From positions 1-64,000 of the forward strand of contig JAHHHR010000021.1 of the NCBI GenBank assembly GCA_019359245.1: a stretch of 64,000 nt of DNA, read 5' to 3'. Shown piece after piece: positions 8,782 to 17,700 of this stretch. The stretch comes from Nostoc desertorum CM1-VF14. Lineage in GTDB: Bacteria; Cyanobacteriota; Cyanobacteriia; Cyanobacteriales; Nostocaceae. Each line of letters starts with the position of its first letter. Positions within the stretch are counted from its first letter, which is position 1. A program made the translations under genes and the position numbers. A model generated the notes under the pieces. The model was not told the DNA's origin, ran no database searches, and worked only from the letters and a program-made list of their open reading frames with translations.

Positions 8782-9363
8782 CTAAGTGCTGGGTAGTTCC
8801 AAAACGGGTGAGGCCATAGACTCACTCTCTATTCTCTTTTCTAAATATTGACCAATCATCAACTGCTCACCAGCACGAGAGATGATGGTCTGTCTGGTGC
8901 GGTATTTGCTGCCAATTAGCTTTAACTCTTCCTCAAACACTGAACCGTTGTATTCTGTTCGCAAACACAGTGTTTTCGGGCTGGAGAAATAATACTGGGC
9001 GGTGACTGGTTTGGATATGGCAAAACCGCGATCGCGATACAAAATGTTTCCCATCACTCCAAATATTGTTGAGCCTTGCGACTCTTTCTTTGTCTTGGAC
9101 ACATCCGTACTTTCCCATACAACTGCTGCACCACAGATTAAACTACCTGTATCAGGCAAATCGTGCATCTGAGCTAGCTTTTGCAGTTCATCACAACCCT
9201 GCTCTAGAAAATTTATCGTAACTATACTTTCTATCTCTTTGGTTTCTCCCTCCGGTAGAGTGTAGTAGCGTCGTTGCGATCGCCACTTACCCCCTGATTC
9301 CCGGAAAAATTCGGAAATCTGGGATTCATCGGTGGTTTGTACGATTTTGACCAATGATTTCAT
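8782..9363 (-). CDS. CpcS/CpeS-like phycobiliprotein chromophore lyase
   Basis: The 193-residue protein resembles the CpcS/CpeS (S/U-type) bilin lyases, which attach phycocyanobilin to a conserved Cys of phycobiliproteins. Supporting features are the early FFRESGGKWRSQRRYY stretch, the beta-barrel-like alternation through residues 40-160 and a SKYRTRQT segment near the end. The family assignment is from recognition of the overall pattern; the exact subtype cannot be settled. GGGAGG lies upstream of the ATG. It has its own promoter region. Confidence 0.75.
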   Translation of the reverse strand: MKSLVKIVQTTDESQISEFFRESGGKWRSQRRYYTLPEGETKEIESIVTINFLEQGCDELQKLAQMHDLPDTGSLICGAAVVWESTDVSKTKKESQGSTIFGVMGNILYRDRGFAISKPVTAQYYFSSPKTLCLRTEYNGSVFEEELKLIGSKYRTRQTIISRAGEQLMIGQYLEKRIESESMASPVLELPST

Positions 9364-9946
9364 GCCTTACCTCCCTCACCTAACGCGAATATATTTCTGG
9401 CAAAAAAGTTCATTCTTGCTGTTGTTATGGTACTTATCGCCCTGTTTCTTGCATATTACGCAAGGAGGGTAAGAAAAATAGTGTTTTCCATTACATTATA
9501 AACCTAAGAAAGTAATAAATCTTTAATATTCTTAATGAAATAAATTAAATAAACTTTTGCAAGTACTAGTATTTGTACTAGGATAAAAATAAAGATGTAA
9601 AAATAAAAGTAATTATTGTAATATCGCGCATTTTATGATAAGGAACCAAAAAAGTTCATATCTTTAGGAAAACCCAGATTTCTCCTATGGGTAGATTTCA
9701 GAAAACTGACAAATCTTTATACTAAGTTTATAATTTATTATCTGCAAGAAGATTATCTACCTCTGCGTAAGAAGTAGAGCGGTGAGAAATTTTGGAATTT
9801 CGTGGAAAAACAGTAATTTTTGATACAGAAAATTACTGTTAAACAGCCTATGGATTCTCACCGTTTTCCGTTAATGATATCTCTGAAAATTACTTGATAA
9901 AACACGGCTGTTTAACCCCAAAAGCTCCCCAATAAGAGAAAAATAA
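9364..9946. other. AT-rich intergenic region with a hairpin near its end
   Basis: The 583 bases between the divergent lyase and efflux-adaptor genes hold no coding frame. The last 140 bases contain a strong inverted repeat (annotated separately) and an 8-base pair AAACAGCC (9841-9848) / GGCTGTTT (9905-9912) just upstream of the adaptor gene, suggesting an operator or an mRNA leader structure. Confidence 0.5.
9809..9840. promoter_or_regulatory. 12-bp inverted repeat upstream of the efflux operon
   Basis: AACAGTAATTTT and AAAATTACTGTT are separated by eight bases (TGATACAG). It lies about 106 bases before the adaptor start. A perfect 12-bp dyad next to an RND pump operon is a plausible operator for a TetR- or MarR-type repressor, but no regulator gene is adjacent. 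It could also be an RNA hairpin. Confidence 0.5.
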
Positions 9947-11542
9947 ATGATTTTGGATATGAATAAGCCGCACGAACAGGTGAAAAAGACAGATCCGATA
10001 GTTGCCAAACAGCTCAATATCCAGGTAGATTCAGTTGTGAAGACTGAGGTAGTAATGCCTGCGGTGGTTACTGAGCTTTGTCAAAGTGCGGACTGTGCCA
10101 ACGCAGATTTGAAAAGTAGACTTCTTGCAAACAGCACTAGTGCAACAAATGGAAAAGGGAAAGGAGAAAATTACTTTTTTTCCTCCACTTCTGTAAGACG
10201 TTTATTAATTCCCTGTTTGGTAGGTATAGGACTGCTGGCGGCAAGTTGCGGATCACTGCCCAAAGAATCAGCCAAAGCACAATCTCAGCAACCTGGTAGT
10301 AGAGAAGGCGGTGGTGCAACACCTGTAGATGTGGCGATCGCTCGAACTGACTTGCTGCAAAAATCACCAGAATATACAGGTAATACAACACCGTTTCGGA
10401 TTGTATCATTGCGATCGCAGGTAGAAGCCCGATTGCTGGATTTGAACTTAGATGTAGGCGATACGGTAAAACTTGGGCAAAACGTCGGGCAGTTAGACGA
10501 TGCCATCCTGATGACCGAATTAAAGCAAGCAGAAGCAGAACTAGCAGCCCTCAAATCAGAAGTAGCTAGAGCAACCAATCAGGTAAGCAATGCCCGTGCA
10601 GACGTTGAGCGGGCGCGGCTAGAAGTGGTGCAAGCTCAGGCAGACTCACAACGGCAACAAAATCTATTCAAAGCCGGAGCGATCGCTGAACAAACTGCCC
10701 AACAAGCGCGTACCCAGGCACAAACAACAGCCCAGGCACTACGGGCAGCTCAAGAGGAGATGCGTACAGAACAGCAAGCCGTCGCTGCGGCCCAAGGTAG
10801 AGTATTGGCCCAACAGGCATTGGTTGCTCAAACCAAAGAGCGCAGGTCTTACGCTCGGCTGACATCTCCCATCACTGGCGTAGTTACAGAAAAAGTAACA
10901 GAACCCGGCAACCTTCTGCAAGCAGGTAGTGAAGTCTTGAAAATTGGCGACTTTAACCGTGTGAAAGTTGTCGTGCAAGTTTCCGAATTAGAACTGGCAC
11001 AAATTCAGGTTGGGCAATCTGTACAAGTCCGCTTAGACGCCTTCCCCGATCAAGCATTAATTGGCAGAGTTACCCGTATTTCTCCAGCTGCGGATGCCAC
11101 TGCTCGCTTGATACCTGTAGAGGTAGTGATTCCCAACACTCAAGGCAAGATTGGCAGTGGACTGCTGGCGCGAGTCAATTTTGAAAACCAGACACAACAG
11201 CGGGTAGTTGTGCCACAAACAGCTATTCAGAAACAAGCAGACGCTAATAACTCCAAGGGTACAGGAGAGACGCAAACAAATCTACAGCAGGACTCTTCCC
11301 CCCCTAACACATCTCGTGTAGCAGAGGCAAAGTCGCAAGGCCGAAGTGGGACAATATTTGTCGTCAAAGACACAGAAGGCAAAACAAAGGTGACAGCACG
11401 AGCCGTAATGTTGGGAAAAAAGGCTGATGGGAGAGTGGAAATTTTATCCGGTTTGCAAGCGGGAGAGCGCTATGTTGTTCGTAGTGGTAAGCCGTTAACA
11501 CAAGGTGACACTGTAAGTCTTTCAATTCTTTCAGAAAAGTAA
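9947..11542 (+). CDS. RND efflux periplasmic adaptor subunit (membrane fusion protein)
   Basis: The 531-residue product is a HlyD/MFP-family adaptor that links an inner-membrane RND pump to an outer-membrane channel. It has a hydrophobic segment ending in the lipobox LAASC (Cys near residue 101), a long Ala/Gln-rich coiled-coil hairpin at about residues 180-300, a barrel-sandwich (lipoyl-like) region flanking it, and beta-barrel and membrane-proximal domains. The odd part is about 80 hydrophilic residues before the lipoprotein signal, including two Cys. A start downstream of the annotated ATG is possible. The pump gene follows after 78 bases. Confidence 0.88.
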   Translation: MILDMNKPHEQVKKTDPIVAKQLNIQVDSVVKTEVVMPAVVTELCQSADCANADLKSRLLANSTSATNGKGKGENYFFSSTSVRRLLIPCLVGIGLLAASCGSLPKESAKAQSQQPGSREGGGATPVDVAIARTDLLQKSPEYTGNTTPFRIVSLRSQVEARLLDLNLDVGDTVKLGQNVGQLDDAILMTELKQAEAELAALKSEVARATNQVSNARADVERARLEVVQAQADSQRQQNLFKAGAIAEQTAQQARTQAQTTAQALRAAQEEMRTEQQAVAAAQGRVLAQQALVAQTKERRSYARLTSPITGVVTEKVTEPGNLLQAGSEVLKIGDFNRVKVVVQVSELELAQIQVGQSVQVRLDAFPDQALIGRVTRISPAADATARLIPVEVVIPNTQGKIGSGLLARVNFENQTQQRVVVPQTAIQKQADANNSKGTGETQTNLQQDSSPPNTSRVAEAKSQGRSGTIFVVKDTEGKTKVTARAVMLGKKADGRVEILSGLQAGERYVVRSGKPLTQGDTVSLSILSEK

Positions 11543-11620
11543 TAGTAGGGTGAGCAATAATCACCATACTAATGAAAAAATTACTCAGTAGTCAGAACTT
11601 AGTACTTATCACTTAGTATC

Positions 11621-14600
11621 ATGCAACAGGCAAATAATAATGGTAATGGCGGATTTAGCCTCAGTGCGATCGCTATCCGCCAACACATTGGCACACTCAT
11701 GCTCACTGTGGCAGTAATTGTCATTGGGGTATTTTTTCTCACCACGATCCAAGTCGATCTGCTACCGGCTATTACCTATCCGCGAATTGGCGTCCGGCTA
11801 GAAGCCCCTGGTATTTCACCAGAAGTAGCAGTAGATGAAATCACCAGACCTTTAGAAGAAGCTTTACGGGCAACCGAGAATGTAGTGCAAGTTTTTTCCC
11901 GCACCCGTGAAGGACAAGTGAGCCTCGATTTATACTTCCAACCAGGGGGCGATATTGACCAAGCCCTAAACGATGCTACGGCTGCTTTTAACCGAGGTCG
12001 AGGACAACTGCCAGATACGATAGAGGAGCCGCGATTATTTAAAGTCGATCCCTCCCAATTGCCGGTTTATGAATTGGCTCTGACATCTGCTTCGTTACAA
12101 GGTAAAGATTTACGCGTATTTGCTGATGAAGAGTTAACGCGTGAACTCAGTGTTGTACCCGGAGTCGCCTCAGTTGATGTATCTGGCGGTGCAGAAGAAG
12201 AAGTACGGGTGCTTGTGGACTTAAACCGATTGCAAGCTTTGGGTGTCGGATTAAATGATGTTTTAGATGAATTAACAGCCCGTAACCAAGACACTTCTGG
12301 TGGTCGGATTCTGGGGCAAAATTCTGAGCCATTGACTCGGACTGTAGGACGCTTCCAAAATGCCAAGGAAATTGAAAACCTCTCCTTGGAAGTTTCCTCC
12401 CCTGCCTCCCCTGCTTCCTCTGCCTCCCCTACCTCCCCTGCCTCTTCTACCTCCCCTGCACCTTCCCGCCGCGTTTATTTGCGAGACTTTGCAGAGGTAA
12501 TTGATGATACCGAAGACCAGCGGCTATTTGTTTACCTGAATCGTCAGCCTGCGGTGAAATTTTCAATTCAAAAGCAGCCTGAAGCCAATACAATCACAGT
12601 TGTAGATGCTGTGAAGCGGCGAATTGAACAGTTACGACAATCGGGTTTAATTCCAGCAGACATGACCTTGAGTCCCACCACAGATGAATCTGTTTTCATC
12701 CGTAATTCTTTAAATGATGTTATCTTTTCGGGGATTTCTGGGGCATTGTTAGCAGCAGCAGCAGTGTTGTTATTTTTGGGATCATTCAGGCAAACATTGA
12801 TTATCAGTTTGACGATTCCGTTGTGTACTCTAGCAGCGATCGCTCTGATGAGAATATTTGGCTTGACTTTGAATGTGTTTAGTTTAGCAGGTTTGACATT
12901 AGGAGTCGGTCAAGCAATTGATACATCGGTTGTGATTTTGGAGAACATTTCTGAAAAAGCCGGGATGACTCCCAATCAGAAAGAAATGGAGGCAGAGGGG
13001 CAGAGGAGAAATTCAAGATTCTTTATTGATAGTGCCATTAATGCTTCTCAAGAAGTAGAATCTGCTTTAATTGCTGCTACAGGTGCTAACTTAGTTTCGG
13101 TAGTACCATTCCTCTTAATTGGTGGCTTCATTGCATTGCTATTTAATGAACTGATTCTGACAATTAGCTTCGCAGTAGCAGCATCCCTTGTCGTCGCCAT
13201 CACAGTAGTGCCGATGCTATCTTCTCGACTCTTGGGAATTCGCTGGTCTAGTCGGATCAGTGAGTTTTGGCTGCTTAGACAGTTTAATCACCGATTTGAA
13301 GATGCTACACGGGGATACAGTAATTTCTTAACCAAGGTTTTACGCTATCGACTCCTCGTCGTTATTGCTGCTTTGGTAATTTTAGGCGGCAGTACCTTCT
13401 TTATGTTTGGTCAAATTCCCCAAGAAATTTTACCCCGCATAAGTACTGGTCAAGCTACCTTGAGAGCGCAGTTTCCTCCTGGTACACCTTTAGCAACTTC
13501 TGAGAAAGTTATGCAAATTGTCGATGACATTTTGCTCAAACAACCAGAAACCGAGTCTGCTTTCACAACTGTGGGTGGTTCTTTGTTTGGTAGCAATACT
13601 ACAGAAAATCCTTTACGTGCCAGTAGCACCATCAATCTTAAACCAGGCACAGATGTAGAAGCTTTCGTCAAAAAAGTAACTCAGGAATTTAACAAACTCA
13701 ACTTAGCAGGAATTCTGCTGCGCCTCAATCCTGGCCAGGTGCGGGGTTTAATTTTGAGTAATTCTCCAGTGCAAGGGTCAGACGTTGACGTGATTCTGCA
13801 AGGTGAGAATGAAGAAAACTTAACGCAAGCAGGGGCGCAAGTGCTGCAAGCATTGCAAGAAAGGGCAAAATTAGCGACATTCCGACCAGATGCCGACCCC
13901 CGGCAACCGGAAATCCAAATTCGCCCCGACTGGGAAAGAGTTTCGGCTTTAGGGTTGAGCGCTCAACAAATTGGTGCAACAGTTCAAACAGCAATTGAAG
14001 GTTCAGTTCCCACGCAAATTCAACGTGGTAATCGTTTAGTTGATGTGCGGGTGCAGTTAAATAAGGAAGCAATTGCGCGTCCTTCCCAGCTAGAGCAATT
14101 ACCGTTATTTACAGAAAATAATCAACTAATCCGTCTTTCAGACGTTGCGAACATTCAAGAAGGTCAAGCGCCTGGTGAAGTGCAACGGATTAATCAGCGC
14201 CAGGCTTTTATTGTGGCAGGCAATCTGAGTGAGGGAGCCAGTCTGGGTGAAGCGATCGCAGAAGTCAACGAAGTACTCCAAGATGTAGACTTACCTGATG
14301 GCGTTTCAATTGTACCTAGTTCTGCCCAAGAAACTAATCAGCAACTTCAGGATGCTTTAAAAACTTTGGGGGCGTTGGCAACGTTCTTAATCTTTGTAGT
14401 CATGGCGGTACAATACAATTCGCTAATTGACCCATTGGTAATTATGTTAACCGTACCACTGGCATTAGCTGGGGGAATTTTTGGACTTTACATTACCAAT
14501 ACTGCAATTGGCGCAACTGTAATTGTTGGCGTCGTGCTGCTGGTGGGAATTGTGGTGAACGCAGGGATTCTAATGGTAGAACTGGCGAACCAAATTCGGG

Positions 14601-14905
14601 ACGAACTTGGTTGTACTCGTCAAATTGCCATCATGAAAGCTGCACCTCAACGCTTGCGCCCAATTATCATGACCACAGTCACCACTATATTGGGACTGTT
14701 TCCTTTAGCATTGGGCATTGGCGAAGGTTCTGAGTTTTTGCAGCCTTTAGGGATTGTAGTTTTCTTTGGGATGGCGATCGCTACAATGCTGACATTATTT
14801 ATCATCCCTTGTTTTTATATTTTGCTGCACGATTTGCTAGGTGGAAATTGGGCGAAGCCAGTGTTAATCCGGTTGCGTGGATTTACCAAAAAACTTATCA
14901 GCTAA
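11621..14905 (+). CDS. RND family efflux pump, inner-membrane permease
   Basis: The 1094-residue protein is of the AcrB/HAE1-like RND class. It has one N-terminal membrane helix, a first porter domain, helices 2-6 at about 365-545, helix 7 near 570, a second porter domain and helices 8-12 at the C-terminus. It should export drugs or other amphiphilic compounds using the proton gradient; the substrate is unknown. Two insertions are unusual: a Pro/Ala/Ser/Thr low-complexity run near residues 258-282 and a short charged stretch near 450-470. Both are encoded by repeat-like DNA. It is probably co-transcribed with the adaptor upstream. Confidence 0.93.
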   Translation: MQQANNNGNGGFSLSAIAIRQHIGTLMLTVAVIVIGVFFLTTIQVDLLPAITYPRIGVRLEAPGISPEVAVDEITRPLEEALRATENVVQVFSRTREGQVSLDLYFQPGGDIDQALNDATAAFNRGRGQLPDTIEEPRLFKVDPSQLPVYELALTSASLQGKDLRVFADEELTRELSVVPGVASVDVSGGAEEEVRVLVDLNRLQALGVGLNDVLDELTARNQDTSGGRILGQNSEPLTRTVGRFQNAKEIENLSLEVSSPASPASSASPTSPASSTSPAPSRRVYLRDFAEVIDDTEDQRLFVYLNRQPAVKFSIQKQPEANTITVVDAVKRRIEQLRQSGLIPADMTLSPTTDESVFIRNSLNDVIFSGISGALLAAAAVLLFLGSFRQTLIISLTIPLCTLAAIALMRIFGLTLNVFSLAGLTLGVGQAIDTSVVILENISEKAGMTPNQKEMEAEGQRRNSRFFIDSAINASQEVESALIAATGANLVSVVPFLLIGGFIALLFNELILTISFAVAASLVVAITVVPMLSSRLLGIRWSSRISEFWLLRQFNHRFEDATRGYSNFLTKVLRYRLLVVIAALVILGGSTFFMFGQIPQEILPRISTGQATLRAQFPPGTPLATSEKVMQIVDDILLKQPETESAFTTVGGSLFGSNTTENPLRASSTINLKPGTDVEAFVKKVTQEFNKLNLAGILLRLNPGQVRGLILSNSPVQGSDVDVILQGENEENLTQAGAQVLQALQERAKLATFRPDADPRQPEIQIRPDWERVSALGLSAQQIGATVQTAIEGSVPTQIQRGNRLVDVRVQLNKEAIARPSQLEQLPLFTENNQLIRLSDVANIQEGQAPGEVQRINQRQAFIVAGNLSEGASLGEAIAEVNEVLQDVDLPDGVSIVPSSAQETNQQLQDALKTLGALATFLIFVVMAVQYNSLIDPLVIMLTVPLALAGGIFGLYITNTAIGATVIVGVVLLVGIVVNAGILMVELANQIRDELGCTRQIAIMKAAPQRLRPIIMTTVTTILGLFPLALGIGEGSEFLQPLGIVVFFGMAIATMLTLFIIPCFYILLHDLLGGNWAKPVLIRLRGFTKKLIS
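12394..12466 (+). repeat. in-frame CCTCCCCTG-type microrepeat within the RND pump gene
   Basis: About eight degenerate copies of a 9-bp unit (CCTCCCCTG and variants) encode Ser-Pro-Ala triplets. The unit resembles the CTGCCTCC repeat seen in the gap near 39985. It keeps the reading frame and sits in a porter-domain loop. Confidence 0.85.
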
Positions 14906-15019
14906 TGAGCCTTTAAGCTGCATAAAACGAGGTATTTTAGTAGGGAAGTACATTTGTATGCCCCTATTATTAACGTAAGTTCGATAAACTCTCCCTGCCT
15001 TGAACTTTCGTTCAAGCCT

Positions 15020-15044
15020 GTCCCTCTCCGAGCCGGAGAGGGAC
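15020..15044. repeat. GC-rich hairpin, dispersed-repeat type
   Basis: GTCCCTCTCC and GGAGAGGGAC form a perfect 10-bp stem around GAGCC. No T-run follows it, so it looks more like a REP-type palindrome than a terminator, though it lies 115 bases after the pump gene. Confidence 0.65.
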
Positions 15045-15176
15045 GGTTTGCGTAGTAAAACCAGGGAGAGCTATTTTTTACGGCTAATTTAGATGGACAT
15101 AATAAGCTGATGCACGCCTAAATTGTATAAACACTGTTTACGGTCGTTAACTGTTAATTGTTGACGGTTAACGGTT

Positions 15177-15211
15177 ATCAGTCATCAGTCATCAGTCATC
15201 GGTCATCAGCC
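15177..15211. repeat. ATCAGTC heptamer array (5 copies)
   Basis: Three exact ATCAGTC units are followed by two variants (ATCGGTC, ATCAGCC). This is another heptamer STRR, preceded by GTTAACTGTTAATTG-like repeats. Confidence 0.85.
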
Positions 15212-15598
15212 TTCATGTAAATGTTCAAGTTAAATGCGTAACAGCTTATAACTAGTCGAACTCAGGTTACTATTAATTTGTTGCAAAGATTTTTGGAAAT
15301 TTTAAAAATTAGATATTTTCAAATTTACTTCAACATCACATATTGTTTCATCTGTCAATAAATAAATTTTAATTTAGATTTTTTATAAAGATTGCGTGAA
15401 ATTACTAGTGATTGTGATAAAGCATTACAAGAATTGCTTTATAAATCAACTTATGAGTAGATGTAAAATCACTGAGCAAGCATACATTAACCGCTATTTA
15501 TCTAGCAAGTAAATAGCAGTTTAAAAGTGAGTTTTTGCCGATTGATTTAACCCACCCGGTATAGCATTCTCTCAATCAATATAAAGAGGACAGAAATT

Positions 15599-16261
15599 AT
15601 GACTACGATAGCAACCAAAATAGCCTTATCTGTTCTAGGAGCAGTAGGAATTAGTTTTTTGTCTTTGACACCAGCGAAAGCCTTCATCTCGGTAGAAACC
15701 ACCGTGACAGAGGCAAACCAAGACATATTGAAGATAAAAAACCCAAGAACGCTTGGGCCAGAGTTTCAACCAGGGCAAGTAATAGAATATGGTGTCCCAG
15801 ATGTAGCTAATAACTTTATAAATGGCACTGGATATGATATAGAAACCTTGGTCTTTGATTTAAAAACGCTGTCCTATAGTAATCCAGATTCTACTCCCGT
15901 ATTTGATCATGAGTCCGTGCAGTGGGGAGATGTTAATGGAGATCACAAGATTGGTTACTCTAATAACCCTGATCTAAAGAATATCTTTACAGACGTTACC
16001 ATCAAAGATAACATCATCACTTTTAGTGGTGGCGTAATCCCTAACGGAACCCTGTTTTACAATCCATTCGTTACCAACCCCAATGTAGCGCCAGGTGGTG
16101 GAATCATTCCACCAGTGCCAGCAGAGCAAGTGGATAAAGATGGACCGATCAGAGTGGCTAGTTATTACACCGCTATTCCTGAATCAACTAATATTTTGGG
16201 TGTACTATTATTTGGCGCTTTAGGTGTAGCTTTAAAAGTAAAGCGATCGCTACGCTCTTAA
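15599..16261 (+). CDS. PEP-CTERM sorting-signal protein
   Basis: The 220-residue secreted protein has an N-terminal signal peptide ending near AKA (residues 1-28) and a C-terminal sorting tail: PES motif near 194, a hydrophobic helix, then KVKRSLRS. In bacteria with exosortase this tail directs export and processing at the envelope. The middle holds a DVNGDHKIG stretch resembling a calcium-binding dockerin/EF-hand loop. A specific function is not known. It starts at ATG 15599 with an AGAGGA ribosome-binding site. The adjacent glycosyltransferase is convergent; many PEP-CTERM proteins are glycosylated, but a link here is only conjecture. Confidence 0.85.
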   Translation: MTTIATKIALSVLGAVGISFLSLTPAKAFISVETTVTEANQDILKIKNPRTLGPEFQPGQVIEYGVPDVANNFINGTGYDIETLVFDLKTLSYSNPDSTPVFDHESVQWGDVNGDHKIGYSNNPDLKNIFTDVTIKDNIITFSGGVIPNGTLFYNPFVTNPNVAPGGGIIPPVPAEQVDKDGPIRVASYYTAIPESTNILGVLLFGALGVALKVKRSLRS

Positions 16262-16266
16262 TGCCC

Positions 16267-17325
16267 TTACTCTGTAATTAATTCACGATACACTGCTAAT
16301 GTTTCCTGATGAACGCGGGCAACACTCAACCATTGTAGGTTTTGATTTGCCCGCTGTTTCCATTCATGCAGCATATCGGCATTACTCAGTAATTCCACTA
16401 AGGCTCCAGCCAAAGCATTACTATCTTTTGCTGGTACTAAAATTCCTGCTTCCCCATTGTCCAAAGCTTCAGGAATCCCGTCTACTTGAGTGCCAACGAT
16501 CGCAGTTCCAGCTTCCCTAGCTTCCGAAAGCACCAGGGGGCAAGGATCGCGATGGGAAGCTAGCACAAATATGTCACAAGATATCAGATAGCGTTGAGGT
16601 GACGGTTGGAAGCCTTCAAAATGAATGCGTTCTTTTACAGAAGTTGCTTGTGCCTGTGCCTCAAATAGCTGTTTATCAGGGCCATTTCCGACCAAATAAA
16701 GATGCGCTTGGGGAAAATCTGGGGCGATTTTTTCAAAGGCAGCGATTAACTCAGCAATTCCCTTGCGCTGATACATCCCGGCTACAGTAGCAATCGCTGG
16801 ACGTTGTAATGGTAAAGGTTGATAATCTTGTATTTGTCGCGTGCGGGGACTGCCCAAAGTTCCATTGCATATTACCCGCAACTTGTTTTCGGAAATACCG
16901 CGCCATGCCATAGAATCTCGTACAGCCTTACTGACGGCAATTACCCTGTCAGCTAAACCCATCAACAAACTAGAACGCTGAAATTCATTATGGACTGTGG
17001 AAACTAAAGCATATTTATGCCCTTTAAAAATTCGGGCTAGTATGACTCCCGTCATCATGTGAGCGTGAACAATATCCGGCTGAAATTCTGCTGCGATCGC
17101 CACGTAACCCATAGCTGCTTTAATAATATTTATTGGTTTCCTGGTTTGGTCTAGTTGGTAGTGTTTGACACCACACATATTTAGTAATTTCTCATATTCA
17201 CCACCAGCAGAAATAACCGCTACCTCATAACCAGATTTTGCCTGTAAACAAGCCAAATCCACAGCCACATTCACAATCCCGTTACCTATTTCTTGAACGT
17301 GGTTCAAAATATGGATGATTCGCAT
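16267..17325 (-). CDS. family 4 glycosyltransferase
   Basis: This 352-residue GT-B protein resembles GT4 enzymes, which transfer sugars with retention of configuration. It has an N-terminal donor/acceptor domain with a Gly-rich start (NHVQEIGNGI), VHAHMMTG near residue 105, and the C-terminal nucleotide-sugar site with E-x7-E in VLSEAREAGTAIVGTQVDGIPE followed by GILVPAKD. No membrane helix is visible. Likely role: polysaccharide or glycolipid assembly. It ends six bases from the convergent PEP-CTERM gene. The other glycosyltransferase lies upstream on the same strand after a 375-base gap. Confidence 0.88.
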   Translation of the reverse strand: MRIIHILNHVQEIGNGIVNVAVDLACLQAKSGYEVAVISAGGEYEKLLNMCGVKHYQLDQTRKPINIIKAAMGYVAIAAEFQPDIVHAHMMTGVILARIFKGHKYALVSTVHNEFQRSSLLMGLADRVIAVSKAVRDSMAWRGISENKLRVICNGTLGSPRTRQIQDYQPLPLQRPAIATVAGMYQRKGIAELIAAFEKIAPDFPQAHLYLVGNGPDKQLFEAQAQATSVKERIHFEGFQPSPQRYLISCDIFVLASHRDPCPLVLSEAREAGTAIVGTQVDGIPEALDNGEAGILVPAKDSNALAGALVELLSNADMLHEWKQRANQNLQWLSVARVHQETLAVYRELITE

Positions 17326-17700
17326 AATCTTTGAGATATGTATAAAAAATAAAGATAAGTAACTGAGTGTAAATCAACATTCTTGTTGAGGTCTTCAACG
17401 ACAGTCAGTAGTGCGAAAATTGGCACTAGCTACTGACTAAGAGCGTTTATAATCAGTCACTTAGCTTTAAAGACTTATTCAGTAACGGCTCAATAAATCG
17501 GGATAAAAAAAGGTAGGATTCAAGGAAAATCCACAGGGTTTTAATGCCTGATAGTTTCCCCTTCTCAGGTAGCTATTAACCATTGTGCATATTGCAATTA
17601 ACCTTGAAAATACTTAACTGTTCCAGGGGGGAAAACATAGCAAGAAACTTGGGCATTCCTTTTTGTGGAGTTCTCTAATGGTTTTGATACTCGTAGGTTC
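17326..17700. other. intergenic region between glycosyltransferase genes
   Basis: The 375 bases hold no coding frame. A CAGTAGTGCG...CACTAGCTACTGACT imperfect inverted repeat lies near 17405-17440. Nothing else was identified. Confidence 0.45.

Larger units (their letters stand above)
14906..15598. other. repeat-containing intergenic region
   Basis: The 693 bases after the pump gene contain a GC-rich hairpin (15020-15044), a heptamer array (15177-15211) and AT-rich DNA leading to the PEP-CTERM gene. No coding frame is evident. Confidence 0.55.

Noticed and set aside
15020..15044. Terminator of the RND operon
   Set aside because: The stem is strong but no T-run follows and the distance is 115 bases. 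It is better called a dispersed palindrome.
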